Shown here piece by piece: positions 1-8,593 of a stretch of DNA of 64,000 nt. The translations under genes were made by a program, and so were the position numbers. Within the stretch, counting starts at the first letter, position 1; each line of letters begins with the position of its first letter. The notes beneath the pieces are model-generated. The model was not told where the DNA came from, did not search any database, and worked only from the letters and a program-made list of their open reading frames with translations. The DNA is from Poseidonocella sp. HB161398 (GTDB lineage: Bacteria; Pseudomonadota; Alphaproteobacteria; Rhodobacterales; Rhodobacteraceae): the NCBI RefSeq assembly GCF_005870025.1, contig NZ_VATA01000003.1, forward strand, positions 1 to 64,000. The letters run 5' to 3'.

Positions 1-520
1 CCGCAATGACAGGCCGGACACACGACTGCACCCGATCACATCCCGCCACCTTCCTAAGTTCTGCTTGCATTCGCGGGGGCGTCCACACACGACATTCTGG
101 CGTGCCTCCTGTCGCTGCGATGCCGGAAGGTTTCGGACCCGCACGACCGGTGGCGCCATGCTTGCCGATGGATCGAGTGCTTGTTCGGCCGCCTCGGGAA
201 CGGCGCCGCGTTGCGACCCGCCATGAGCGATGCCCACTGGCCTTTCGGCTATCGCGATCGCCGCCGCCGTCATCTGTTGGCCATGAGGCCTGAGCCCCGG
301 GGTCCGCGGCAGCCCGGGAGCTGTCCGGAAATCGCGGAGACGGAGGAAGTGCCCGAGGACCTGCAGGCTCCGAAGAACGGAGACCGACAGCTGGTTGCCC
401 GGGGCGCGCGGGACGGCTTTGGGCAGAGGCAGGGCCGGGGCTGCAAATCGGGAACCGCCGCCGCTGACGTGCAGAAACCGGCGCCGGGGCGCCGGTTTCC
501 GGGATTTGCGGGGCGGAGGA
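1..520. other. No recognisable gene; GC-rich non-coding or decayed stretch
   Basis: Short open frames exist on both strands, but none has a ribosome-binding site, a recognisable motif, or the codon texture of the neighbouring genes. The only clear structure is the palindrome at about 474-499. The stretch may be the remnant of something broken at the window edge. Confidence 0.5.
474..499 (-). terminator. Palindromic hairpin downstream of pepF
   Basis: GAAACCGGCGCC and GGCGCCGGTTTC form a perfect 12-bp inverted repeat separated by only two bases, about 21 nt past the pepF stop. No T-run follows on the minus strand, so it is a hairpin-type terminator or RNA-end stabiliser rather than a textbook intrinsic terminator. 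Confidence 0.55.
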
Positions 521-2341
521 TCAGTCCTCCATCGCCTCCAGCTCGTCGATCATGCCGGAGATCATCGACAGGCCCTTGTCCCAGAAGGCCGGGTCCGAGG
601 CGTCGAGCCCGAAGGGCGCCAGCAGCTCCTTGTGGTGCTTGGAGCCGCCCGCCTTCAGCATCTCGAAATACTTCGCCTGGAAGTCGGCATCGCCCTCCTC
701 GTAGACGGCGTAGAGCGCGTTCACCAGCCCGTCGCCGAAGGCATAGGCGTAGACGTAGAAGGGCGAGTGGACGAAATGCGGGATATAGGCCCAGAACACC
801 TCGTAGCCGTCCATGAACTCGAAGACCGGGCCGAGGCTCTCGGCCTGGACGCTCATCCACAGCGCGTTGATGTCGTCCGGGGTCAGCTCGCCCTCGCGCC
901 GCGCGGCGTGGAGCTTGCACTCGAAATCGTAGAAGGCGATCTGGCGCACGACCGTGTTGATCATGTCCTCGACCTTGCCCGCCAGCATCACCCGGCGCTC
1001 TTCCTTGGTCGCGGCCTTCTCGAGGAGCGCGCGGAAGGTCAGCATCTCGCCGAAGACCGAGGCGGTCTCGGCCAGGGTCAGCGGAGTGGAGCTGAGAAGC
1101 TCGCCCTGGTCGGCGGCCAGCACCTGGTGCACGCCATGGCCCAGCTCATGCGCCAGGGTCATCACGTCCCGCGGCTTGCCCAGGTAGTTCAGCATCACAT
1201 AGGGATGCACGGTGGTCACGGTCGGATGCGCGAAGGCGCCGGGCGCCTTGCCGGGCTTCACGCCCGCGTCGATCCAGCCCTTCTCGAAGAAGGGCGCGGC
1301 GATCTCGGCCATCTTCGCATCGAAGCCGGCATAGGCGTCGAGCACGGTCGCCCTGGCCTCGTCCCAGCCGACCTTGCGGTCCGTCTCCATCGGCAGGGGC
1401 GCGTTGCGGTCCCAGACCTGCAGCGTGTCGAGCCCGAGCCATTTGGCCTTCAGCGCGTAGTAGCGGTGCGAGAGCTTCGGATAGGCCCCGACCACGGCGT
1501 TGCGCAGCGCCTCGACCACTTCGGGCTCCACATGGTTCGACAGGTGGCGGCCGGTCTGCGCGGTCGGCATCTTGCGCCAGCGGTCCTCGATCTCCTTCTC
1601 CTTGGCCAGCGTGTTGTGCACGCGCGAGAAGGTGCGGACATTCTCGCCGAAGACCCGGGCGATCTCGCGGGCGCCTTCCTCGCGGCGGGCGCGGTCCCTG
1701 TCGGAGAGCAGGTCGAGCGTCGCCTCCAGCGGCCGCGGCTCGCCGTCGATGATGAATTCCAGCCCGGCGATGGTCTCGTCGAAGAGCCGGTTCCACGCGG
1801 CGGCGCCGACGGCGGACTGGTCATGCAGGAACTGCTCCAGCTCGTCGGAAAGCTGGTGGGGCTTCATCGCGCGCAGCCGGTCGAAGATCGGCTTGTAGCG
1901 GGCGAGCCCCTCGCTTTCGGCGAACATCGCGGCCAGCTTGCCGTCCTCGATGCGGTTCAGCTCGAGCGACCAGAAGACCAGCTGGGCGGTCATGGTGGTG
2001 ATGCGGTCCTGGGCGTCGGCCATGAACTTGGCGCGCTCGGAATCCATCGTGTTCTGGTAGTAGCGCAGCCCGGCATAGGACATCAGCCGCCCGGCGATGG
2101 TCGAGAGTTCCTCGTCGCGCTCCACCGCGCGCAGGAGCCCGGCCGCGTCGAGCGTGCCGAGCTTGCCCGCGTAATCGGCGGCGAAGCTGGCGCAGAGCGC
2201 TTCGAGCGTCTCCATGTCGGCGGCGAATTCGGGGGAGTCGGGGGCGGGGTAGAGATCCGTCAGGTCCCAGTCGGGCAGGTTGCCGAGGCCATCGGCCCCA
2301 GCCGGGGCATTCGCGTCGCGGACGGGGTGGGCAAACTGCAT
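521..2341 (-). CDS. pepF: Oligoendopeptidase F, M3 family zinc metallopeptidase
   Basis: The 606-residue protein has the size and layout of M3B oligoendopeptidases: a long helical N-terminal region, then the zinc site HELGHGVHQ at roughly residue 395, followed by the conserved Glu-rich helix (LAETASVFGEM) that carries the third zinc ligand. The family cleaves short peptides in the cytoplasm, and no signal peptide is visible. The ATG at 2341 is preceded by an AGGAGAG-type ribosome-binding site. It is transcribed alone, with a hairpin just after the stop. The family call is secure; the substrates are unknown. Confidence 0.95.
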   Translation of the reverse strand: MQFAHPVRDANAPAGADGLGNLPDWDLTDLYPAPDSPEFAADMETLEALCASFAADYAGKLGTLDAAGLLRAVERDEELSTIAGRLMSYAGLRYYQNTMDSERAKFMADAQDRITTMTAQLVFWSLELNRIEDGKLAAMFAESEGLARYKPIFDRLRAMKPHQLSDELEQFLHDQSAVGAAAWNRLFDETIAGLEFIIDGEPRPLEATLDLLSDRDRARREEGAREIARVFGENVRTFSRVHNTLAKEKEIEDRWRKMPTAQTGRHLSNHVEPEVVEALRNAVVGAYPKLSHRYYALKAKWLGLDTLQVWDRNAPLPMETDRKVGWDEARATVLDAYAGFDAKMAEIAAPFFEKGWIDAGVKPGKAPGAFAHPTVTTVHPYVMLNYLGKPRDVMTLAHELGHGVHQVLAADQGELLSSTPLTLAETASVFGEMLTFRALLEKAATKEERRVMLAGKVEDMINTVVRQIAFYDFECKLHAARREGELTPDDINALWMSVQAESLGPVFEFMDGYEVFWAYIPHFVHSPFYVYAYAFGDGLVNALYAVYEEGDADFQAKYFEMLKAGGSKHHKELLAPFGLDASDPAFWDKGLSMISGMIDELEAMED

Positions 2342-2419
2342 GCGGTCTCTCCTGCGTTATGCTGTCTCCCACTTAAGGCCGCCCCCCCGGGAGGATCAAG
2401 CCATGTGCAGGAAACATGC

Positions 2420-2998
2420 CTAGTCGCCGGTGACCGTCAGCTTGACCTTGGCATACCAGTCGGCCGCGGCGCGGATCTCCTCGTCCGAGAGGCCTTCGGC
2501 GATCGGGCCCATGATCTCGCTCTGCCGCTTGCCGAGGCGGAAGGCCTTGAGCTGGGTGTCGACATACATCGCCGTCTCGCCGGCGAGGTTGGGCGCGTCC
2601 TCGATCACCGCGATGCCGTCGGCGCCATGGCAGCCGGCGCAGAGCTCGGGCGCGCCCGAGGGATCGGCGGCCAGCTCGGCCGTGGCATGCTGCGCGGCGT
2701 ACCAGGCGGTGACATCGAGGATCTGCCGCTCGCTCAGCCCCTGGGCGACGATGGTCATCATCTCGTGCACGCGATCGCCGCTTCGGAAGGCCTCGAGCTG
2801 GCGGCGCAGGTAGCTGGCGGGCTCGCCGCCGATATGCGGCGCGATCGGGATCACCGCATAGCCGTCCAGACCGTGGCAGGTGCGGCACATCCCGGCCACC
2901 TTGCGGCCCGCCGCCGGGTCGCCGTCATCGCCGTCCTGGGCCAGGGCCGCCTGGGCGGGGAGAACCCCGCCCAGAACGAATAGCAACGCCCGGATCAC
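2420..2998 (-). CDS. Di-heme cytochrome c (c4-like), exported
   Basis: 192 residues starting at a GTG whose last two bases overlap the TGA of the upstream dehydrogenase gene (GTGA), so the two are translationally coupled. Residues 1-21 are a signal peptide ending ALAQ. Two heme-binding motifs follow, CRTCH (residues 38-42) and CAGCH (120-124). Each domain ends in a matching segment with a Met and the pattern GLS, as in two-domain c4/c553-type cytochromes. It should work in the periplasm, and its position makes it the probable electron acceptor of the PQQ dehydrogenase. The partner assignment is inferred; the cytochrome itself is clear. Confidence 0.9.
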   Translation of the reverse strand: MIRALLFVLGGVLPAQAALAQDGDDGDPAAGRKVAGMCRTCHGLDGYAVIPIAPHIGGEPASYLRRQLEAFRSGDRVHEMMTIVAQGLSERQILDVTAWYAAQHATAELAADPSGAPELCAGCHGADGIAVIEDAPNLAGETAMYVDTQLKAFRLGKRQSEIMGPIAEGLSDEEIRAAADWYAKVKLTVTGD

Positions 2999-4257
2999 TG
3001 GGCAGGCTCGTAGGAGATGCGGTAGAGCGCCCCGGCGAGGTCGTCCGAGACCAGGAGCGAGCCGTCGCGCAGCTGCGCCACGTCGACCGGACGGCCGAGA
3101 TACTCGCCATTCTCGTCGATCCAGCCATCGGCGAAGACCTCGGTGCGGAAATCGTCCGGATCGGCGCCCTGGCCGGTATAGGTCACCATGATCCGCGCGC
3201 CGACCGGCTCCGTCCGGTTCCACGACCCGTGCTGGGCGGAGAAGGCGGCGTTCCGGTACTTCTCTGGGAACTGGCTGCCGGTATAGAACATCATCCCCAG
3301 ATCGGCGGCATGGGCGGTCATTTCGGTGACCGGCATGACGGCATCCGCGGGCGGTTCCTGGTCGGCATATTCATTGGTCCGCACGCTGCCGCCGCCATAC
3401 CAGGGGAAGCCGAAATTCTGCCCCATCGCGGTCTGCCGGTTCAGCTCGCCCGGCGGAATGTCGTCGCCCATCCCGTCGACCTGGTTGTCGGTGAACCACA
3501 GCTCGCCCGTCACCGGGTGGAAGGCATGGCCGACCGAGTTGCGGATGCCGCGGGTATAGACCTCGCGGTCGGTGCCGTCCTGGTTGATGCGGATGATGCC
3601 GCCGATGCCCTGCTCGGCATAGAGGTCCAGCTTCTCGGGGGCGGGGACGTTGAAGGGCTGGCCGAGCGAGATGTAGATCTTGCCGTCCGGCCCGATCTTG
3701 CAGACCCGCGCGGTGTGGTTGAAGCTCTCTTCCTCGACCGGGATCAGCTCGCCCTTCTTGACCACGTTGAAGGCGGCGACATCCGGGCTTTCGTAGAAGA
3801 ACTCGGCCGCCGGAAAGACCAGCACGCGGTTCTGCTCGGCGATGTAGAGGAAGCCGTCATCCGAGACGCAGGGCCCGTTCGGGATCGAGAACTGCAGCGA
3901 GGGGGCGAAGTCCTTCACCTCGTCGGCGACCCGGTCCTTGTTGCGGTCGGTGACCGCCCAGACCTTGTCCTTGCGCGTGCCGACGAAGGTGACGATGCCC
4001 TGCGGGCCCACCGCCATGTGGCGCGCGTCCGGGACCACGGCATAGAGCTCGATCTTGAAGCCGTCGGGCAGGTTGATCCGTTCCAGGTTGCGCCGGATGC
4101 CCTCGGCATAGTCGCCGCCCTGTTCCACGAAGGTGAATTCCGTCGTCCCGGTCGACTGGAAATTCGAGAGCTTCTCCAGGTTGTCGGGGACCTGCTGCGC
4201 CAGGGCCGTCGATCCCGCAAGCGCGGCCGCCACGGTCAGAAGTGCCGTTTTCCTCAT
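2995..4257 (-). CDS. PQQ-dependent sugar dehydrogenase, sorbosone dehydrogenase-like, periplasmic
   Basis: 420 residues from the ATG at 4257, which follows a good GGGAGGA site and opens a signal peptide (MRKTALLTVAAALAGSTALA). The open frame runs further upstream without a stop, but the signal peptide fixes this start. The body is a repetitive beta-propeller with segments such as GPCVSDDGFLYIAEQNRV and GHAFHPVTGELWFTDNQVD, typical of the soluble glucose/sorbosone dehydrogenase family that oxidises aldoses or hydroxy-aldehydes with PQQ. The di-heme cytochrome c gene overlaps its stop. The actual sugar substrate cannot be read from the sequence. No PQQ biosynthesis gene lies in the window. Confidence 0.85.
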   Translation of the reverse strand: MRKTALLTVAAALAGSTALAQQVPDNLEKLSNFQSTGTTEFTFVEQGGDYAEGIRRNLERINLPDGFKIELYAVVPDARHMAVGPQGIVTFVGTRKDKVWAVTDRNKDRVADEVKDFAPSLQFSIPNGPCVSDDGFLYIAEQNRVLVFPAAEFFYESPDVAAFNVVKKGELIPVEEESFNHTARVCKIGPDGKIYISLGQPFNVPAPEKLDLYAEQGIGGIIRINQDGTDREVYTRGIRNSVGHAFHPVTGELWFTDNQVDGMGDDIPPGELNRQTAMGQNFGFPWYGGGSVRTNEYADQEPPADAVMPVTEMTAHAADLGMMFYTGSQFPEKYRNAAFSAQHGSWNRTEPVGARIMVTYTGQGADPDDFRTEVFADGWIDENGEYLGRPVDVAQLRDGSLLVSDDLAGALYRISYEPAQ

Positions 4258-4276
4258 GTCCAATCCTCCCAATTGG

Positions 4277-4324
4277 TCGATTAATTTTTCCAGTTTTTCT
4301 CCACCTTTGGTTGCAATTAATCGA
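4277..4324 (-). promoter_or_regulatory. 10-bp inverted repeat in the leader of the PQQ dehydrogenase gene
   Basis: TCGATTAATT (4277-4286) and AATTAATCGA (4315-4324) are perfect inverted copies separated by 28 bases, 20 bp upstream of the ATG. They sit in a strikingly A+T-rich patch between two GC-rich genes. This could be a regulator operator with two half-sites or a leader hairpin. Only the repeat itself is observed; its function is inferred. Confidence 0.5.
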
Positions 4325-4353
4325 ATCTCAATCATCCTAAAGTCGATGTTTAC

Positions 4354-4369
4354 CGCGCCGGAAGGCGCG
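4354..4369 (-). terminator. Small GC hairpin after the DNA ligase stop
   Basis: CGCGCC-GGAA-GGCGCG forms a 6-bp stem with a 4-base loop, about 5 nt beyond the ligase stop codon. There is no clear T-run, so this is a weak terminator candidate separating the ligase operon from the dehydrogenase promoter. Confidence 0.4.
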
Positions 4370-4373
4370 CGAC

Positions 4374-5969
4374 TCAGCCGTGGCGGCGCAGGAGGGCCTG
4401 GAGGTCTGCCAGGGTATTGGCCTCTGCCGCGGGCTTGTCGCGGCGCCAGCGCAGCATCCGCGGAAAGCGCAGCGCGATGCCGGACTTGTGGCGCGGGCTT
4501 TCCTGGATGCCCTCGAAGGCGATCTCGAAGACATGCTGGGGCGGCACCTGGCGCACCGGGCCGAAGCGCTGAAGTGCGTTCTGGCGTACCCAGCGGGTGA
4601 TCTCGGCGAATTCGGCGTCGCTGAGCCCGGAATAGGCTTTGGCGAAGGGCACCAGCGCGTCGCCGTCCCAGACCGCGAAGGTGAAATCGGTATAGAGTGT
4701 CGCGCGCCGCCCGTGCCCGGCCTGGGCGTAGATCATCACCGCGTCGACCGTCAGCGGGTCGAGCTTCCATTTCCACCAGTCGCCGCGCTTGCGCCCGGCA
4801 TGGTATGGGCTGCCGGCGCGCTTGAGCATCAGCCCCTCGGCGCGGCGCTCCCGCGCGGTGGCGCGCAGGTCTTCCAGCGCTTCCCAGCTGTCGAAGCCGA
4901 GCGCGGGCGAGGGACCGAGCGGCACCTCCGGCGGCAGGCCCCCGAGCAGCGCGGCGAGCCGGTCGCGGCGCTCTGCCAGCGGGCGCTCGCGCAGGTCCCG
5001 GCCGCCGGCTTCGAGCAGGTCATAGGCCAGCAGCCGCGCGGGCGCCTCGGCCAGCAGCTTCTTCGGCACGGTCTTGCGGCCCAGCCGCTTCTGCAGCTGC
5101 GCGAAGGGCAGGGGACGCTGCGCCGCGCTGTCCCAGGCGAGGATCTCGCCGTCGATCACCGTGCCGTCGGGCAGATGGTCGAGCAGCGGCGCGAAATCCG
5201 GGAAGCGGGCGGTGACCAGCTCCTCGCCCCGGCTCCAGAGGTAGAGCTCGCCGCCGCGGCGGATCATCTGGCCGCGGATGCCGTCCCATTTCCACTCCGC
5301 CAGCCAGTCGCCCGGCAGGCCGAGCGCGCCGGGCTCCTCGAGCGGATGGGCGAGGCAGAACGGATAGGGGCGGCTCAGCCGGTCCTGGGGGTCGTCCTCG
5401 AGGATCAGCCGGTCATAGGTCGTGGTCGCGGGCGTCCAGTCGCCCATCAGCCGGTGGGCCAGCCGCGGCTCCTCGATGCCGGTGGCCTGGGCGAGCGCGC
5501 GGGTGACGAGCTTCTGGCTGACGCCGACGCGGAAACCGCCGGTCAGGAGCTTGTTGAAGACCAGCCGGTCGGTCGCGGGCAGCCCGTCCCAGGCCTCGCG
5601 GATCGCCGCCTTGCGCGCCTCGTCCTCCAGCGGGCGCAGCGTCTCCAGCCAGGCCATCCAGCCGCTCAGGCTGCGCTCCTCCGACCGCTGGGGCGGCGGC
5701 AGGATCAGCGCGATCGTCTCGGCGAGGTCGCCGACCACCGGATAGCTTTCCTCGACCAGCCAGGCGGGCAGCCCGGCATGCTCCGCCGCCCAGTCCCGCA
5801 GCTTGCCTGCCGTGACCGCGCGCTTCGGCCGCCGCCCCGAAAGGAGCGCGATCGCCCAGAGCCGGTCCTCCTCCGGCGCCTCGCCCAGATAGGCGGCCAG
5901 CGCAGCGGTCTTGGCACTGGTCCGCGTGGTGCGGTCGAGCGCGTCGAAGAGCCGGGCGAAGCGCTTCAT
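4374..5969 (-). CDS. ATP-dependent DNA ligase (cisplatin-damage-response / LigB type)
   Basis: 531 residues. An N-terminal helical ligase domain is followed by the adenylylation motif KWDG (Lys about residue 227) and the downstream nucleotidyltransferase motifs (DGEILAW; EGLMLKR; WWKWK). A C-terminal OB-fold ends the protein. It seals nicks with ATP and is distinct from the NAD-dependent LigA. The start overlaps the stop of the exonuclease gene by 4 bp (ATGA), the arrangement known for the ligase-associated DNA-damage-response module. The DEXH helicase and metallophosphoesterase often found with this module are not adjacent here. Confidence 0.93.
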   Translation of the reverse strand: MKRFARLFDALDRTTRTSAKTAALAAYLGEAPEEDRLWAIALLSGRRPKRAVTAGKLRDWAAEHAGLPAWLVEESYPVVGDLAETIALILPPPQRSEERSLSGWMAWLETLRPLEDEARKAAIREAWDGLPATDRLVFNKLLTGGFRVGVSQKLVTRALAQATGIEEPRLAHRLMGDWTPATTTYDRLILEDDPQDRLSRPYPFCLAHPLEEPGALGLPGDWLAEWKWDGIRGQMIRRGGELYLWSRGEELVTARFPDFAPLLDHLPDGTVIDGEILAWDSAAQRPLPFAQLQKRLGRKTVPKKLLAEAPARLLAYDLLEAGGRDLRERPLAERRDRLAALLGGLPPEVPLGPSPALGFDSWEALEDLRATARERRAEGLMLKRAGSPYHAGRKRGDWWKWKLDPLTVDAVMIYAQAGHGRRATLYTDFTFAVWDGDALVPFAKAYSGLSDAEFAEITRWVRQNALQRFGPVRQVPPQHVFEIAFEGIQESPRHKSGIALRFPRMLRWRRDKPAAEANTLADLQALLRRHG

Positions 5970-6970
5970 TCGCCGTCCTCCAACCCGGCGCCGCGCTCCG
6001 CGCCGTGCTCGACGACGGCGGCGTCATAGCCCTGGCTCTCAAGCCAGCGGCGGAACACCTCGGTATAGCCATGGGTGGCAAAGACCCGCTCTGCCCCGGT
6101 GGCGCGGATGGCGCTGTTCAGCCCGTCCCAGTCGGCATGGTCCGACAGCACGAAGCCCCGGTCCATGGAGCGCCGCCGCCGCACGCCGCGCAGCTGCATC
6201 CAGCCGCTGGCGAAGCCGGTCGAGACCGGGCCCATGCGCCTGGTCCAGGCGCCGTCCATCGCCGAGGGCGGGACGATGACCAGCGCGCCGGGATGGTCGC
6301 GGCCGCGGGTCTCGGGCGTCAGCGGCAGCGTCTCGGGCAGGCGGCAGCCCTGGGCGCGCAGCACCGCGTTCATCGCCTCGACCGCGCCATGGGCCAGCAC
6401 CGGCCCGGCCGTCGCGTCGATCCCGGCGAGCAGCCGCTGCGCCTTGCCCAGCGAATAGGCGCCCAGCACCGTCACCCGTCCGGCGGCGCGGTTCTCTGCC
6501 CACCAGGCGTCGATCTCGGCCATGACCTCTGCCTGCGGGCGCCAGCGGAAGACCGGCAGGCCGAAGGTGCATTCGGTGATGAAGGCGTGGCAGCGCACCG
6601 GCTCGAAGGGCTCGCTCAGCCCGTCCGCGCCGGTCTTGTAGTCGCCCGAGACTACCCAGACCTCGCCGCCCGCCTCGACGCGGATCTGCGCCGAGCCGGG
6701 CAGATGCCCTGCCGGGTGGAAGCTGACCGTCGCGTCCCCGATGCGGTGCCGGGTGCCGAAGGGCAGGGTCTCGATCCGGATGTCGCCCAGCCGGTGGCGG
6801 ATCGCCGGGGCGGCGCCCTCGCTGGCCAGATAGGCGCCATGGCCGGGGCGGGCATGGTCGGCATGGCCATGGGTGATCAGCGCCCGGTCGACCGGGCGCA
6901 GCGGGTCGATGTGGAAATCGCCGGCGGGACAGTAGAGGCCCCGCCCGGTGAAGCTCAGAACCGGTGCCAT
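5966..6970 (-). CDS. Ligase-associated DNA exonuclease, metallo-beta-lactamase/beta-CASP fold
   Basis: 334 residues with the metal-binding signature HGHADH at residues 34-39 and later conserved His/Asp positions (HPAGHLPGSAQI; SGDYKTG; LSDHADWDGL), the pattern of beta-CASP nucleases related to mRNA 3-prime processing factors. In bacteria this subfamily is encoded beside the ATP-dependent ligase and is thought to trim DNA ends for repair. It ends 4 bp inside the ligase start and lies 38 bp downstream of murJ, so all may share a transcript. Its exact polarity and substrate are not evident. Confidence 0.88.
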   Translation of the reverse strand: MAPVLSFTGRGLYCPAGDFHIDPLRPVDRALITHGHADHARPGHGAYLASEGAAPAIRHRLGDIRIETLPFGTRHRIGDATVSFHPAGHLPGSAQIRVEAGGEVWVVSGDYKTGADGLSEPFEPVRCHAFITECTFGLPVFRWRPQAEVMAEIDAWWAENRAAGRVTVLGAYSLGKAQRLLAGIDATAGPVLAHGAVEAMNAVLRAQGCRLPETLPLTPETRGRDHPGALVIVPPSAMDGAWTRRMGPVSTGFASGWMQLRGVRRRRSMDRGFVLSDHADWDGLNSAIRATGAERVFATHGYTEVFRRWLESQGYDAAVVEHGAERGAGLEDGE

Positions 6971-7008
6971 GGTCCTGATCTAGCCGGTCCGGGCGGAAAC
7001 CCAAGCCC

Positions 7009-8586
7009 TCAGCCGCGGCGCATCGCCGATTTCAGGTCGCGCAGCGTGAAGGCGCCGGTCAGGTGCGAGGCGGCGGCATAGGAGACGAGCCCGATGCCGA
7101 CCAGCGCGAGCAGCCCCAGATAGCGCCAGCCGCCGCTATGCAGCACGCTGTCGAGCGCCTGCGCCGAGAGCCACAGCACCGCGCCCATCACGAGGCTTGC
7201 CAGCACCTGCCGCGGCAGGCGGCGGGCCAGCCGGTCGTCGAAGCGGGCGACCTCGCCCATCGGCCTTGCGCCGCGCCAGAGCAGCACCACCATCGCCCAG
7301 CCCGCCAGCGTCGTGCCCCAGGCGGCGGCGATGAAGCCGATCACCGGCGACAGGCCGATCGCCACCACGGCGTTGATGACCATCGCCCAGACCGCGTAGC
7401 GGAACGGGCGGACGGTGTCCTCGCGCGCGAAGTACAGGGGCTGCAGCACCTTCTGCAGCACGAAGGCCGGCAGCCCCGCGCCATAGACCGCGACGGCCAT
7501 CGCCGTGGCGGCAGTGTCGGTGTTGTCGAAGGCGCCGCGCTGGAAGAGGACCGAGATCAGCGGAACGGGAATGGCGATCAGCGCGACCGCGGCGGGCAGC
7601 GTCAGCGCCAGGGCGAATTCGCCCGCGCGGCTCAGCCCGTAGCGGCTGCCATGGTCGTCGCCCGCGGCCAGCCGCCGCGAGAGATCGGGCAGCAGCACCA
7701 CGCCGACCGCGATCCCGACCACGCCGAGCGGCAGCTGGTAGAGCCGGTCGGCATAGGCCAGCCACGCCACCGCGCCGTCGAAATAGCTGGCCACCTGGCG
7801 GCCGACCAGCAGGTTGATCTGCACGACCCCGCCCGCCAGCGCCGCAGGCACCGCGACCCGCACCAGCGCGCGCATGTCGGGCGTGTAGCGCGGCCGGGTG
7901 ATCCCCATGCGGAACCCCCATTTGCGCGCCGTCCACCACATCAGCAGGAACTGCCCGATCCCCGCGGCCAGCACGCCCCAGACCAGCACCCGGCCGCTAT
8001 GCAGTCCGGCGATCTCCTCGGCGCGCGGCGAGACCGGGATCAGCCCGCTCTGCGCGATCACGAGCGCGCCTACCAGGATCAGGTTCAGCACCACCGGCGC
8101 GGCGGCGCCCGCCGCGAAATGCCCGACCGCGTTCAGCACGCCCGTCAGCAGCGCGGCGAGCGAGATGAAGAGGATGTAGAAGAAGCAGACCCGGCCGAAT
8201 TCCACCGCCAGCTCGAAGCGGATGTCCCCGGCGAAGCCCGCCGCCATGGCGAGGACGAGGAGCGGCATGGCGATCACGCCCGCCACCGAGAAGACGATCA
8301 GCACGAAGCCCAGCCCCGAGAAGGCCTCCTGCGCGAAGGCGCGGGCCTCCTCGTGGTTCTCCACCCGCTTCGAGAACATCGGCACGAAGGCCATGTTGAA
8401 GGCGCCCTCGGCGAAGAAGCGGCGGAACATGTTGGGCAGCGCGAAGGCCACCAGGAAGGCCTCGGCCACCGGGCCCGTGCCCAGCATGACGGCCAGCAGG
8501 ATGTCGCGGGCGAAACCGAGAAGGCGGCTGGCCATGGTCCAGCCGCCTACGGTGACGAAGCCCGAAATCAGGCGTATGGGTTTCAA
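7009..8586 (-). CDS. murJ: Lipid II flippase MurJ (MviN)
   Basis: 525 residues, almost wholly hydrophobic with about 14 membrane segments of the MATE-like MOP superfamily, beginning with the typical GGWTMASRLLGFARD region and the FRRFFAEGAFNMAFVP block. It flips the peptidoglycan precursor lipid II across the inner membrane. The start appears to be TTG at 8586 with GAGGAC just upstream, and it lies only 7 bp behind glnD. The murJ-glnD pairing is common in alphaproteobacteria. The family is certain; the start is less so because of the rare codon. Confidence 0.95.
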   Translation of the reverse strand: MKPIRLISGFVTVGGWTMASRLLGFARDILLAVMLGTGPVAEAFLVAFALPNMFRRFFAEGAFNMAFVPMFSKRVENHEEARAFAQEAFSGLGFVLIVFSVAGVIAMPLLVLAMAAGFAGDIRFELAVEFGRVCFFYILFISLAALLTGVLNAVGHFAAGAAAPVVLNLILVGALVIAQSGLIPVSPRAEEIAGLHSGRVLVWGVLAAGIGQFLLMWWTARKWGFRMGITRPRYTPDMRALVRVAVPAALAGGVVQINLLVGRQVASYFDGAVAWLAYADRLYQLPLGVVGIAVGVVLLPDLSRRLAAGDDHGSRYGLSRAGEFALALTLPAAVALIAIPVPLISVLFQRGAFDNTDTAATAMAVAVYGAGLPAFVLQKVLQPLYFAREDTVRPFRYAVWAMVINAVVAIGLSPVIGFIAAAWGTTLAGWAMVVLLWRGARPMGEVARFDDRLARRLPRQVLASLVMGAVLWLSAQALDSVLHSGGWRYLGLLALVGIGLVSYAAASHLTGAFTLRDLKSAMRRG

Positions 8587-8593
8587 CTTGTCC

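Noticed and set aside
395-2983. Long plus-strand open frame of 862 codons opposite pepF
   Set aside because: It is the antisense shadow of pepF and the cytochrome gene. It has no motifs or ribosome-binding site, while the minus-strand protein carries a complete zinc-peptidase signature.
4258-4776. Upstream in-frame extension of the PQQ dehydrogenase gene
   Set aside because: The frame stays open and even has an ATG followed by a plausible short peptide. But the signal peptide and ribosome-binding site at 4257 fix the start, and the extension overlaps the ligase gene antisense.
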